Assembly (NCBI GenBank): GCA_028751875.1
Contig: CM054158.1
Coordinates: 17,878,808-17,942,807 of the forward strand
Reading direction: 5' to 3'
Origin: Rapana venosa
Lineage: Eukaryota > Mollusca > Gastropoda > Neogastropoda > Muricidae
Length of the DNA stretch: 64,000 nt
The stretch's first letter is position 1. Every line of letters starts with the position of its first letter. Below, piece after piece: positions 1 to 25,697 of the stretch. A program made the position numbers and the translations under genes. The notes under the pieces are model-generated. The model saw only the letters and a program-made list of their open reading frames with translations. It searched no databases and was not told the DNA's origin.

Positions 1-245
1 TGGGTGACGTTTTTGTCCTGTTGTTCCTAGCTGCTGATCGTGATCACTTCGCCAAGGCCACTCCTAGAAAGTTCTTCGGACCATAAGCCGAGGTCCTGTG
101 TGCGAATGCACACAGAACATCTTGTTTTTTGTTGGTTTGTTTTAGGACGTCTTGCGTATATGTAAAAATCCGTTTCTCCTTTCGGAAGAGTAGTTTTGTT
201 GTATCCTCAAGGCCATAAATCCATAAAGAACATCTGACAAAAATG
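1..245 (+). repeat. SINE family B fragment (sense)
   Basis: 56-215 matches the body of the dispersed family called B here: ATAAGCCGAGGTCCTGTGTG, then ACAGAACATCTTG and CGGAAGAGTAG. The tRNA head is absent. Nothing coding is visible in this stretch. Confidence 0.6.
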
Positions 246-246
246 T

Positions 247-358
247 TAGGCCGTCGTAAGGTCACCCGCCAGAAAGGCCCTGCTCTACTGCTGGGTCACT
301 TCCGTGGTGTTCAGGGGTGCCTGATCTGAGCTGACACACGCACAGGACACCACCTAAG
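247..358 (-). repeat. SINE family D fragment
   Basis: On the minus strand this reads through a piece matching 30885-30995: GGTGTCCTG, CACCACTGAACACC, then GTGACCCAGCAG and GCAGGGCC. It is about one third of the element. Confidence 0.6.
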
Positions 359-403
359 GGGCTTAGGTGGTGTCCTGTGCGTGTGTGTCAGCTCAGATCA
401 GGC
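319..403. repeat. Inverted repeat, 40/42-bp arms, 3-bp spacer
   Basis: Left arm 319-358 and right arm 362-403 are reverse complements except for one CA unit (2 nt). The arm sequence matches the family-D SINE segment also seen near 30885-30935, so the palindrome is a SINE piece followed by its own inverted copy. Confidence 0.9.
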
Positions 404-841
404 TAGAGAGACAGACTTTGATCAACACTGAAAAATTAAGGACCGCTTTCCAACGACTTTTTTTTTTTTTTTCACTTAAGTTTATGCATGTATGGTTTTG
501 TGTGTGTGTGTGCAGATCTCTTAACATCTTGGCAGGAACCTTTTTCATTTTAAACTGCATACACACAGGGACTGGTTGCAAAAAAGCACACAAGTGCTTA
601 TTCCATTATCCTCAATATAAAAGAATATAATATAAAAAGACCTCCTGCAGAATTACAAGCACAAGAAAAGACCAGGCACTATGCATCCCATCCAGTAAGG
701 GAATGTGCAGAGAAGAGGGGAGATTCACATACACGTTTGAGAGAGAGAGTGCGTGTGCATGTGTATTCATGTGTGTGTGTGTGTGTGTGTGTGCAAGATA
801 GAGAATGTGTGAACGAAAGAAAGTGTGCGAGAGAAAGAGTA

Positions 842-1206
842 CTTTTTATTTATTTTAATTTGTTCTTTTATTTCGAGGATAATGGAATAAGCACTCGTGT
901 GATATTTTACATCCAGTCCCTGTGTGTATGCAGTTTTGTAAATTTTGTCATCCGTTCCCACCGGCACACAATGGCCTACTCTTCTGAAAAGCAGAATAGG
1001 TTTTAACGTGTGCGCAAGATGTTGAGCGTGCGTTTGCACGTGGGACCTTGGTTTATAGTCTCATCTTAAGGTCATTTAGGGGGAGTGGAGTCAGCACTGA
1101 TATCAACTCCAAACTCAAGAAAAATCCTCTTGAATGAGACTTGAACCTAGGTCAGCAGATCATGAGCGCAATGCACATCACCCTAACCACCAGGCTATCC
1201 TGTCCC
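842..1206 (-). repeat. SINE family B, near full length
   Basis: On the minus strand it begins GGGGACAGGATAGCCTGGTG followed by GTTAGGG, a tRNA A-box-like start, with a B-box-like GGTTCAAGTC about 50 nt later. The body is shared with copies near 33.1, 38.3, 46.5, 55.4, 58.2 and 59.8 kb, and it ends in an AATAAATAAA-type tail. Confidence 0.75.
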
Positions 1207-1207
1207 C

Positions 1208-1242
<35 letters not shown>

Positions 1243-1588
1243 AGTGTGTGCTCTTTTAAGTAACTGATCTGGCTATAAAACCTACATGTACTTCACAGAA
1301 CAATACAATGTCACAAGCCTTACTTTAACAAAAAACAACAACAAAACCCAACAAAACAGCAACAAATACAAACAGAAAAAAGTAAAAGTTTTCAACAAAA
1401 GCACAAGACTTGCGTTATTTCACAAACATAAACACATGTAATGAGTCACCATGTATACAAGAACACATCCACACCAAGTGTATTTTCTCATTATTTATTT
1501 CTTTCCACTTATACTCTCTCCATACATTCTACATAATAACAACAAAGAATACTTAGTATGTCTAATCTCATGAAGATAAAAGCCCTAG

Positions 1589-1882
1589 GTAAAGGTAAGT
1601 GTCCCCATAAACTATGTATGGTCACAAGATGTCTGAGACCTCAGCTTCTGTAGGGGGCCAGGGTATATTGATATTGAGGGTGGTGCCCATTTCCTCTCCC
1701 TCACTGCTTAACTTTTCCTGACTAAAGAAGCAGGTACCCATTTACAGCTGGGTGAACTGAAGGACTGTCCTGAAGCCAAGGCGTGCAAACGGTCACCCAT
1801 CCACTTGGAAACCACGCTCAACGCTGCTTAACCTTAGCTTGGGGAGAGCGAGTGCTCTAACAACTGAGCTATCCCCATCCCC
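1589..1882 (-). repeat. SINE family A (tRNA half plus 5S-like head), diverged copy
   Basis: Minus strand begins GGGGATGGGGATAGCTCAGT, then a 5S-rRNA-like segment (GGATGGGTGACCGTTTGC), then a central GTAAATGGGTACCTG block. It is the same family as 21064-21356 but more mutated. Confidence 0.8.
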
Positions 1883-2514
1883 AAAAGTCCTAGGCAGAAA
1901 TATTAAAAAAGAAAAAAAATTGAAAGGCATGATTCAATAAATATGTGTCACACAAACATGAATGTCCTATAATAGGACTCTATATAAATCTCTCTTCACC
2001 AAGTGCTTGTCAATATCTAATATCAACCCCCCCCCCCCCCTTCTTTCCTAATAAAGCATTTCAATCATGATGCTAGACATTTGCTCTTTCTCTGAAAACA
2101 TGACAGCAGAAGCCACAGAAAACAGAAGCAAACCTGACTGTCTGATGTGGGTCTATTTGATTTGTTTAAAGAGTGTATTTACTCCTAGTGATATTAGCCC
2201 CCCCCCCCCCCCAAACAAGAAACCCATTTATACCATATCTCCGAAGTTGGAATACAGCTACCTTAAGTGGGCAAATGGTTGCATATGCAAAATCTCACCA
2301 TTGGTGAACCTCAGAGCCCTAGCCAAGAAACAAACCGCCCCCCCCCACCCCCTGACCTAACCAACCCCCCCCCCCCCCCATAAAAGAATAGATTCATTAA
2401 AGTGAATTATATAAAAACAAATCAAAAGTACTAAATGTCTGGTATTATCAATTCTACAAGGTTTACTGAATGTTCAAACAATGGCCAAAGCAGCGCATAC
2501 ACTGTAACTGGCCA

Positions 2515-2840
2515 TCTCCCCCATGGGGAAGCCTGGGGCCTGTCAGTATAAATGGTATCCCTACCTTCTGGAAATTCTGTGCTAGGAATTCCCTTTCATA
2601 TCCCTTTGTTTCTGCCTTGTTCTTTTTCTTCCTGTCACCTCTTTCTCATCTATTTTCTGCCTTCTTCTTTGTCAATTCTCCTGCCTATTCCCAAGAAAGA
2701 CTTAAAAGCTAACAATTCTGTCCCATTCTGAAGTTGGATGCACAGGGCATGACTTGTCAGGCAATTAACGGCAGTGCAACATATTTTCACTTAAATGACA
2801 GACAACAGTTGCTGTCTGAGCTTTTGATGAAGAGGAAACT
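2515..2840 (+). repeat. Dispersed repeat E, copy 1
   Basis: Shares its full length with 54268-54600 and 55560-55900: GGGGCCTGTCAGTATAAA, ACCTTCTGGAAATTCTG, AGAAAGACTTAAA and GACTTGTCAGGC. All three copies have the same orientation. No tRNA box is obvious. Confidence 0.75.
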
Positions 2841-3472
2841 GGTTACTGTTTCCTTGATAACTTTTTACAACAGATGGGTATTTTAAAGAATATTATATAT
2901 AATAGGCCTAGAAGTATTGCCGCTCTCACACATACATATCTTTCAAAGCTCCTGAAACACACACACACAAAAGGAAAAGCAAAACTTCAGCACCAAGACA
3001 GTCTCTCTCTCTTTTTTTGTTGACAAGACACTCTCTTACTTCTCACTTCATACTTGCAAAATATTTTTGAGTCCTGAAGTTCTCTACTAGTCACTGCCAA
3101 GCAAATTTTTTCGTTCTATTCAATTGGGCTTTCCTTATCAACCTCTTGTTCGCAATCACAACCACAACCTGTTTCTCTGTTGATTTTCCCAACTGCACTG
3201 TGAAGAACTGATGTATCTCGTTCTTCAAAGCTTCATTGGCTGTAATCAGGAGAAACCGTGAACTTGGTGAAAAAACTTCTCTGTTCATTTGTGATATTAG
3301 CACATTTTTCGTCAACAACAATTGTGGCTTAGAACAGTCACAAAACTGATGAGGTTGATACCCATTGAGAATTTTTACTTCGCATAACCAGAAAACTTGT
3401 CCAAGCTAAATGTCCAGCCATTTTTCTGTTCTTTCCCCTGTCAGCTCCAAGGCGAAGGAAGTTGTGAAGCAT

Positions 3473-18026
<14,554 letters not shown>

Positions 18027-18160
18027 TGTTTACAATGCAAATAGTGGTAAAATTGTCTTGATGAAACAATGGACTTTCCCGGTAGCGTGCGCCGGAAGTG
18101 GATATACTTTTAAACACTCTGCTTAGGCTAGGCTACAGTTCTAAATAAAAAAGAAGAAAG
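18027..18160. promoter_or_regulatory. Probable promoter of ACTL6A, possibly bidirectional with TSSC4
   Basis: An ETS-type site CCGGAAGT sits at 18092-18099, 66 bp upstream of the ACTL6A start codon, in one of the few locally CG-containing stretches (GGTAGCGTGCGCCGG). TSSC4 lies head-to-head 1.7 kb away, and its coding exon is preceded by an AG acceptor, so a non-coding first exon near here is likely. The promoter role is inferred from position and motif only. Confidence 0.5.
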
Positions 18161-18682
18161 CCCGATGAATAACCAACCATATTTTACCAGTAAATATTTT
18201 AATAAGCTTGTGGTTTCTGTTTGCTGTAAATATATATTATCATTTATGTACAAATCGCCAGAAATATATTTCGATCCCACTTTGAATAATACTATGAATT
18301 ATATAACGAGTACTCCCTTGCAAGATAGACAACTTCCTTTTTCCGTTCAACTCTTCCCCCCTCCCCCTCCATCACTACCAATGGTTTTCGTGCATATCGT
18401 GGGCCTATGTTACGTACACTTGACGCTGCTAAACAAGCGATTGAAGAGTCTGAAGTGAAGAAATAGAGTAGGTATGCGACATATGTGTATGTGTGAAAGC
18501 TTATCTCCCAGAGAAGTTAATAGAATTTGCAGATTAAAAGTTTTGCGGATTTATAATAATAATAATAATAATGTATGGAATTTATATATATATTATCAAT
18601 TTTATGAAGCCTGATGTCAACGTGATAATTATTATCATATGTTTATGGCATAGTGATCATTGTTTTGCCGTCACAAACACGC

Positions 18683-18740
18683 ACGCACGTACACACACAC
18701 ACGCACACACACACACACACTCTCTCTCTCTCTCCCTCCC
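18683..18740. repeat. (CA)n/(CT)n microsatellite in the ACTL6A-TSSC4 intergenic region
   Basis: ACAC and CTCT arrays followed by CTCC repeats. The remainder of 18160-19730 is AT-rich, with C and G runs (18866-18878, 19379-19400) and no coding signal; it probably holds the first non-coding TSSC4 exon. Confidence 0.85.
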
Positions 18741-19756
18741 TCCCTCCCCATTGTTTGGCTGTCACATACACTGATACACACACATACAGTTGATACACAC
18801 TCTCTCTCCCATTGCCTCTTTCACACACACACACATGCAAAATTGCATTCACATACAACCCTATCCCCCCCCCCCTCCACACACACACATACACTGCATC
18901 TAACATCCTAGCAAGTAAAGGCATTCAACTCTTCCAGTGAAGGCTTACACTGATTTTGCTAAATGGTGCAAGTTACAACCGTGGACATTTCTGTGATTGA
19001 ATCAGTGAATGGCAAATGTGCACACAGCACAGTGACCCAGGAAACAACACTAGTTACACACACCCATACTGTAGCCCACAAGCAGTAACCAGGTGATAGG
19101 ACAGTGGATACTGTCAAGTTCAAGCTTTGTCCTTAGGGATAGTCTTCCATTAATGATTACTTGCACAGTTTAGATTTGTAAACGGTTTGTCACAAATAGA
19201 CTTTTTGTGCTTTTGATTGGGCATTAACAAAAACTTGTTGAAGTTGTTGGGATCTAACAGTATACTAGTTCCAACTCCAAGCCATAATGCTTACAAAAAT
19301 GAAATTTCTTTGAAGCAAATAAGTGGTGCAGTACAAGATTTAGAAGGTAGCAAGTTTTGTTTAGTCTTGGAAGTGGTGGTGGGGGGAGGGGGGGGGGGGG
19401 CAGTTATTTAAAAACAAAACAAGGGAGAGAGAGAAGAATGTGAAGAATATGAAGAAGAAAAAGAAAAGGCACAAATGTTGAAAATGTTTACAGTACATTA
19501 GTTATACTGCAATTGATAAATTGTAAACAGTAAAAGATGCAACAGATGTTATGCACTGAAAATATTGTACCAAAATTAATTAATATCACTAACACTAGTA
19601 ACAGTAAAAGATGCCATGGTATTATTACTAGGTGTAACATAGGTGTTACCAGGCATGTGTGTCTGTGTGTGTGTAAATTTGTTTTAATTGAAAGTGAATC
19701 TCTTCTCATAATTCTGTTTCATGTGTGCAGATCTGAGAACGAACACAGCTACAGCC

Positions 19757-20677
19757 ATGCCCGCTATACGTGCAGCTGAAGAAAAAGACCCAGCATCGGA
19801 CAGTCCCTTCATACTGCGAAATGCAGACAGCACTTTTGAGGGACGCAGCAGCAGCGTCTTTGGCCAGCTTGATGCTCTGGAACGCCAACACATCTCTCAT
19901 GAACAGAACCGAACAGATCTAGAAGAATTTGCTGACTTGCGACAAGGTGAAGATGATAATGATTTGATTGAAAACAAGAGTTCGTCACAAACTACAGGGT
20001 GGAAGAAAGATGATGCTTTACCAAGCAGAAGAGACTGTTTGAATGCTGCAAGTAGTTCTTCATACGAGAGTTCACAGAAAACAAATGATTTAAAAAGAAA
20101 GCATGACAGAGATGCAGATCAACATCATCCCCCCAGGAAAGAATCTGAGTTTCGACAGCCATCTGGAAGACCACCTGGTAAATACAGAAGTCAACGGGGT
20201 CGCATACCAGACCATGGGAAAAAGCCACAAGCATGGACCCATTATTCGTTAGAAGACGTCAAAGGATCAGAAATGTCAGAAAGATCTAACACTCAGGCTG
20301 CTCTGGCTTTCTTGGATGAGCAGCGCAAACTGAAAGCCCAGCAAGAAGAAGCGGGAATGGAAGAAGAAGAGTCATTTGATGTAGGGTCTGCAGCTTGCTC
20401 CAAAGGACTGATCTCTTTCGCTAAGCGAAATAAGATTGAAAAATCCAGCTCTGTGCCTGAAAAGGAAAAACCTGTTAAGAACCAACCATCAGTTGCTGAT
20501 GCTGCAGATCAGCCTGATGATGACCAATTGTCTGCATCTGCTGAGGGATTAGGTACAGATTCAGTGCAGACACTGGAGGAAGAAACTGTCGCATCATCTT
20601 CTGTTGCATCGGAGGACTTCAGCCCAGACAAGCTTCAAAAGCCGCAAAGGAATCAAACGAAATATCCGTTCTCGTGA
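19757..20677 (+). CDS. TSSC4: TSSC4, U5 snRNP assembly factor, single coding exon
   Basis: Encodes 306 aa. TSSC4 is an intrinsically disordered chaperone that binds PRPF8 and SNRNP200 during U5 and tri-snRNP assembly. Diagnostic segments are SSSVFGQLDALE (about residues 31-42), QAWTHYSLEDVKGSEMSERS (158-177) leading into NTQAALAFLDEQR, and GLISFAKRNK (217-226). Human TSSC4 has WTKYSLEDV...SEQSNQATALAFL. The rest is charged, Ser/Glu-rich and low-complexity. An AG acceptor (CATGTGTGCAG) ends at 19730, so an upstream in-frame ATG at 19721 is probably intronic and the ATG at 19757 was chosen. The final residues look frame-shifted: the next frame from about 20632 to the TAG at 20691 gives a basic/acidic tail (RKGIKRNIRSRDDDDD) that resembles the family better than the annotated end. 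Confidence 0.88.
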   Translation: MPAIRAAEEKDPASDSPFILRNADSTFEGRSSSVFGQLDALERQHISHEQNRTDLEEFADLRQGEDDNDLIENKSSSQTTGWKKDDALPSRRDCLNAASSSSYESSQKTNDLKRKHDRDADQHHPPRKESEFRQPSGRPPGKYRSQRGRIPDHGKKPQAWTHYSLEDVKGSEMSERSNTQAALAFLDEQRKLKAQQEEAGMEEEESFDVGSAACSKGLISFAKRNKIEKSSSVPEKEKPVKNQPSVADAADQPDDDQLSASAEGLGTDSVQTLEEETVASSSVASEDFSPDKLQKPQRNQTKYPFS

Positions 20678-20964
20678 TGATGATGACGACTAGACCAAGA
20701 AGGAAAATTTTGAAACAGTTGTTGTGGCATTTGTGTTTGTTGTTTACCTTACACAGTTGTGTAGAAAACAGTTTCCTTGTCAGGGCAAATTTCCCTACAG
20801 TTAGCCTTTATGGCTATGAGGTGTTTATAGAAAGGAATTTATAAATGGACGATTGGTTGTTTTCATCTTGGGGTTTCAGTGTGTAGAAAGTTTAGTTGTA
20901 GAAAGTTTATAGTTGTTTTTAATCTTGTTTTGATTTGTAAATAGATTCACAATTTTTATATATG

Positions 20965-21450
20965 AGTGTTAGTGGATCAGTGGAAAGAGACCAAAGGGAA
21001 GACCTTGCAAGACCTGGGCTGCCTGTATTGCAGATGATCTTAGAGAAAGGGGCATAAATAAGGTAAAAGGTAAAGGAGTCACATAACCTATAAGGTCGTA
21101 GGGGAGCGAGGCGTCAGAGACCTCACTTCTCTAGGGCCAGCATATTGAAGGAGGCGCCCATCTCCTCTCCCTCGCTGCTTTACCTTCCCTGACCCTAAAG
21201 AGGGCAGGTACCCATTTACAGCTAGGTGAACTGGGGGAACTGTACTGAAGCCAAGGCGCGCAAACGGTCACCCATCCAACTGGTAACCACGCTCGACGCT
21301 GCTTAACTTGGCTGGGGGAAAGCGAGTGCTCCGACCACTGAGCTATCCCGTCCCCTTAAGGAGGAAGCTCAAAACAGAGAGAGATGGAGAAGGCTCATCA
21401 ATGTCAAACCTCCCTTGGGAGAAACATGACAAAAAAGGAAGAAGAAGAAG
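20965..21450 (+). mobile_element. LINE 3' fragment split by a SINE insertion
   Basis: 20965-21063 and 21357-21450 join to give a sequence colinear with 16120-16290 (GGAAAGAGACCAAAGGGAAG ... CAAAACAGAGAGAGATGGAG). The break is filled by a family A SINE. The LINE sequence follows the TSSC4 3' region. Confidence 0.85.
21064..21356 (-). repeat. SINE family A (tRNA half plus 5S-like head), best copy
   Basis: Minus strand begins GGGGACGGGATAGCTCAGTG, a tRNA 5' half with A box. It then runs into AAGTTAAGCAGCGTCGAGCG and TGGTTACCAGTTGGATGGGT, which match the internal control region of 5S rRNA. After that come a central block (AGCTGTAAATGGGTACCTGC) and a tail ending CCTTTACCTTTTA. TAAGG flanks both sides (21059-21063 and 21357-21361), a likely target duplication. 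Confidence 0.9.
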
Positions 21451-21860
21451 TTAGTGGATCAGTGGCCTAGAGGTAACGCACCTGCCTAGAAAACAAAAAA
21501 AATGGGTTGGACGTGTGCAGTAGGTCAATCCCCATTTGGGCCTGAAACATTCCCTGTCCATTAGACCGTGAGTGGTGGTCTGGGTGCAAGTCTTTTGGAT
21601 AAGCGATAAACTGAGGTCCCATGTGTTATACATTTAGCCCATGTTAAAGAACCCATGCCAACAAGAAAGTTATCCCTTCAAAATTCTGTCCCAAAAAGCC
21701 ACTCTGATCAGGAAACAAACACAGTTGCAGAGAGGAAGAGAAAACAAATAATGGGTGGTGCTGTTCTTGTGGTGAGGCATGCTTTCCCAGAAGAACAGCC
21801 TGAATTTCACTCAGAAAAATATGCTGCGACTCAAAGTGGTATACAATACAATACAATAGT
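21451..21860 (+). repeat. SINE family C, second copy
   Basis: Head AGTGGATCAGTGGCCTAGAG; the body runs parallel to 6606-7000 and ends GTGGTATACAATACAATACA, without the (ATT)n tail. A third, more decayed copy is at about 22262-22622 and a 3' fragment is at 42662-42745. Confidence 0.85.
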
Positions 21861-23370
21861 TTCAATGAAGTGATGGCTTGGATATGACCTCAGTAATTGG
21901 CAGGACTATGGGCATCATGACTGATTGACCTATCATCATTTTTTTTTTTAAAAAAGGGGAGGGGGGCTATCCTGCTTGCATAGACTTTGATCTCTTCCAA
22001 GCACTTCCAGTCACAAGATACATAAAATTACAACAAAACTATCTGTGTAATCATGTTGGGAGTGGGGAACTTTATCTTTCTGTCAACAACTTGTCACACA
22101 CTTTGTTAAGCTGGCTTGAGTTTACAAGTGTGTATTTCAATTGTAATTTTTTTTTGTAAATCTTTGTTTGATCTTAGCGTTTGGTGGCATTTCTTATATC
22201 TACCTAAGGGCTTTGTGCCTGGATAACCAATACCAGTGAACCTCTGTGTGTGTGTGTGTATAGGTAATACACTTGAGTAGAAAATGAGAAGTTCAGGTTT
22301 GATCCCTTTTTGAACCTGAGCTTTTCCCCCATCCATTGGACCCTGAATGGTGGTCTGGACATAGTTTTTCAGATGATATTATAAACTAGGCCTCGTGTGC
22401 AAAACACATTTAGCGCACATAAATCAACCTACGTCAACAAGAGAGTTGTCCCTGCAAAAATTGTATGATGAAATCTGCACTTATAGGAAAACTGATATAC
22501 TTGCAGACAGAAAAATTATTTTAAAATGGGTAGTGCAGCTCTTGCAGCAATGTGCTGTCTATGGGAAGAGTAGCCTAAATATTACACAGAGAAGCCTGCT
22601 ATGACTGAAAGTGGTATACATTTGCTAAAATGAATTTGTATCCTTCTTGGTCAACAAAAAAAGGGGGATCAAACCTCTTCACAGACAGTTCTGATGAACA
22701 TTTTTATGGTTTTATAATAATTCTTGTATCAAGACATGTTAATGCTTGTAGTTTGTTTGTTTTTTCATAAGAAAGTCCAAGGAATTAATATATGCTTGGA
22801 ACCTTACGATGGAAACCATTAGACTGCAAATATGAAGAGGAGGTTTTAATAGAGTAAGGCCTTTTTGAAAGAAACCATCTTGTATGCATTCAGCATATTG
22901 TACTGAAAAAAGTGTTTCTTTTTTTACATGACACAACCAGAACCCACCTTGTTTTAGAAGAATGTTGCCAAATATTTACCACAATGTAGAACTGTCATTC
23001 TTTTGTTTCAACAGAAATGAAGTGAGCTTGTTTTCAATCTATGCGCCATTTCATTTGTACATCAAGCATGTACTTGACAAGGGACGAGACCTTTGGAATA
23101 AAGGAGATGGGCGAGATCTGCTGAGAGCAGATTGCCTTTACAGATTTTTTTTCTTGTTATGGAAAGGCTCATGAAGCTTGTCAGGTTTTGTTGTTGGTAT
23201 GTGGTGGGGTGGTGGTGGTGGTAAAGATTGCTGTCACTTTTTTTTCTGTTTTCATTCCTGGGCTTGAGCTCTGAGGTTGTTGACTAATGGTGAGGTTTTG
23301 CGTACAAGACCGTTTACCCTCCTTTGATTAAAAGTCAGCCCCATTCTGACTTTGGGAATGATGAAAAAAA

Positions 23371-23647
23371 AAAAGGTAAAGGAGTCCCATAACCTATAAG
23401 GTCGTAGGGGAGCGAGGCGTCAGAGACCTTACTTCTCTAGGGCCAGCATATTGAGGGCGGTGCCCATCTCCTCTCCCTCGCTGCTTTACCTTCCCTGACC
23501 CTAAAGAGGGCAGGTACCCATTTACAGCTGGGTGAACTGGGGGAACTGTACTGAAGCCAAGGCGCGCAAACGGTCACCCATCCAACTGGTAACCACGCTC
23601 GACGCTGCTTAACTTGGCTGGGGGAAAGCGAGTGCTCTGACCACTGA
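23371..23647 (-). repeat. SINE family A, third copy, truncated in the tRNA head
   Basis: About 95% like 21064-21356 by eye, but the alignment stops inside the tRNA-like head at GCTCTGACCACTGA, where family B sequence begins. Confidence 0.88.
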
Positions 23648-24291
23648 CAGATGTTTAAACATAGTACCAGTGTGCCTGCAGTTTTGCAGATTTTGTCATC
23701 TATTCCACTTCAAAAAGGCGGAACAGGTTTTGACATGGCGAGGTGACATCCTCAACCAGGTGGGTTCCACCTGTGGCAGATAGGGGGGACAGTCCCCAGA
23801 GATGGGGGTCAGCTGTGAAAGCAGCCCCAGACCAAACTGGCAATGTTCCTATCAGGACAGGCTGGGACAACAGGTGGCTCTGTTGTCGCCATGAAATACC
23901 CTATATGACCAGTGACAGGCACATCACATGATCAAGAGCAGTGTTAAAAGCTCTGCCCCCTAGGCTTCAAAGGTAATAGGAGATAAGGGTGGGGTAACCC
24001 TGATAGAAACCTAGAAGGTTGAAGTCAGCGGTATCGGGCCAGAGAGCACCCTCTAAAATCACAATACCATGAACAAAAAAAATCTGCATGAAGACATTGT
24101 CAGATACTCACATGTGCGCAAGATGTTGTGCGTGTGTTTGCCAAGGCTTATAGACTTGTATTTCTTTTGTTTCTTGTTCCTTGGTTGAAGCTCCAAGGTT
24201 GACTTATGGTGATATTTTTGCATATGATATGCGACTGTTACTTGCCCACGATAAAGGTAGCCGCATTCCGACTTCAGGGAAGTTTTTCTTT

Positions 24292-24440
24292 ATCTGTCCA
24301 ACTGACCCTGATCAGCCTTCTTGAAAGTCACATCTCAGCTGCTTTGATTCTTTTTTTGTCTTTTCTTTATGTCCAGGATTCATAGCCATATAGCATGACA
24401 GACCATACTAAGCATTCCATCATTTTCATTTTCAGCTGGT
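24292..24440 (-). mobile_element. Decayed LINE fragment
   Basis: Minus-strand translation with stops gives CLVWSVMLYGYESWT, then RKDKKRIKAAEM and RLIRVSWTDK. This is a degraded form of the LYGCETWT...LEAFEMWCWRRMLRISWTD block after the reverse transcriptase domain of non-LTR elements. Confidence 0.7.
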
Positions 24441-25603
24441 AAAGATGCAATCATTGAAAAATAGGGAAAAAAATGTAAGAGTTTAGAATCTCCCTTGTAA
24501 AGTGAGTAAAACCATCAAATGTAATTTCAACACTTTCTCTACATAGCATCTAAAACTAGCACACTCCTGAAGAGAAGAAAACCCAAAACACTGTCATTAG
24601 AACTTGCACTTTAATTACACACTTCTGTATAATGCTATCAAACAATATGTATGGATCTTGCTATAAACCAAGAATAGTCTGTACATGCACATTTACACAA
24701 ATTACACATTTTCAACAGCACACATAACTCTAGCAACAATACCATTCTGTAACAAAAGTAAAATTGAATATGGCATAATCATGATAACATCTTTAAAATT
24801 TATGAAAATCGAAATTGTGTTGCAACATAATCAAGACCATTGAGATTAGTAGTTTTGTTTAAAATAATAATAATTATTTCCAAAAAATCTTCATGCTTCA
24901 TAAACACACCCTGCACTGACCAAAAATGAAGGCAGCATTTGTACATGAGTACTAATATGGTACTTATATAGTCTACATCAAAATTACAATCCTCATTTAC
25001 TAAAATCTTCTACATGCTAGACTGGGAAGTGACAGTGGTTTAGGATATTTCCTGTCAACATTGTTTTGAAAGACAAAAACAGTGTTCAATAACTGCCAAT
25101 AGAGGTAAGTCCATGAAACCAATGCCCATAATGGCCTATCTTCTGGTTGAGGCTATCATGTAAATCAAGATTCATTCTGAAACTTTCATCTGCCTTTTTA
25201 AAATGTGTATATTTGGAGGAAGCTGGTTGCAAAATCTTCAGCGGTAACCCCAACAGTCAACTAGACTACAGGATATGTGATGGTGAAGGAGGAAATTGTA
25301 ACGTACATTTGATTGTTATTGGTTGCATGATTGTGTAAGAATAGGTTGGTTGAATGCGAGCACTTTAATTTGTCTTTGCAAGATAAAGCGCTATATAAAT
25401 TCCATTTATTATTATTATTCCTTATGTTTGTACATTAATAAACAGAACAACATAAAATCTGTATATCTGTAATATAAACTATTAGCTAAGTTTTACCTTC
25501 AACCCCTCCTCTTTCCCAAAGAACACATACACACTCTCTCTCTCACACACACGCACGCATGCATGCGCGTGCAAGTAAGCAAAATAAATCCCAAACCCAG
25601 AAC

Positions 25604-25697
25604 CAACCTCTTTGTAACTGTGTGTTATATTATCTTAAAGTATGAAGAAACAACCTCTTTGTAACTGTGTGTTATATTATCTTAAAGTATGAATATA
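25604..25697. repeat. 47-bp tandem duplication
   Basis: Two adjacent, nearly identical units starting CAACCTCTTTGTAACTGTGT. No gene is visible in 24440-25990 apart from this and a family C-type 3' tail at 25345-25418. Confidence 0.93.

Noticed and set aside
3091..3321. 76-codon minus-strand open frame downstream of ACTL6A
   Set aside because: No family resemblance; it lies in the probable ACTL6A 3' UTR and is short enough to be chance.
19721..19756. Upstream in-frame ATG of TSSC4 giving 12 extra residues
   Set aside because: It falls across an AG splice acceptor (GTGTGCAG ending at 19730), so the ATG itself would be intronic.
21229..21356. Possible 5S rRNA gene or pseudogene
   Set aside because: Only the 5S internal control region is present, fused to a tRNA half and SINE body in several copies.
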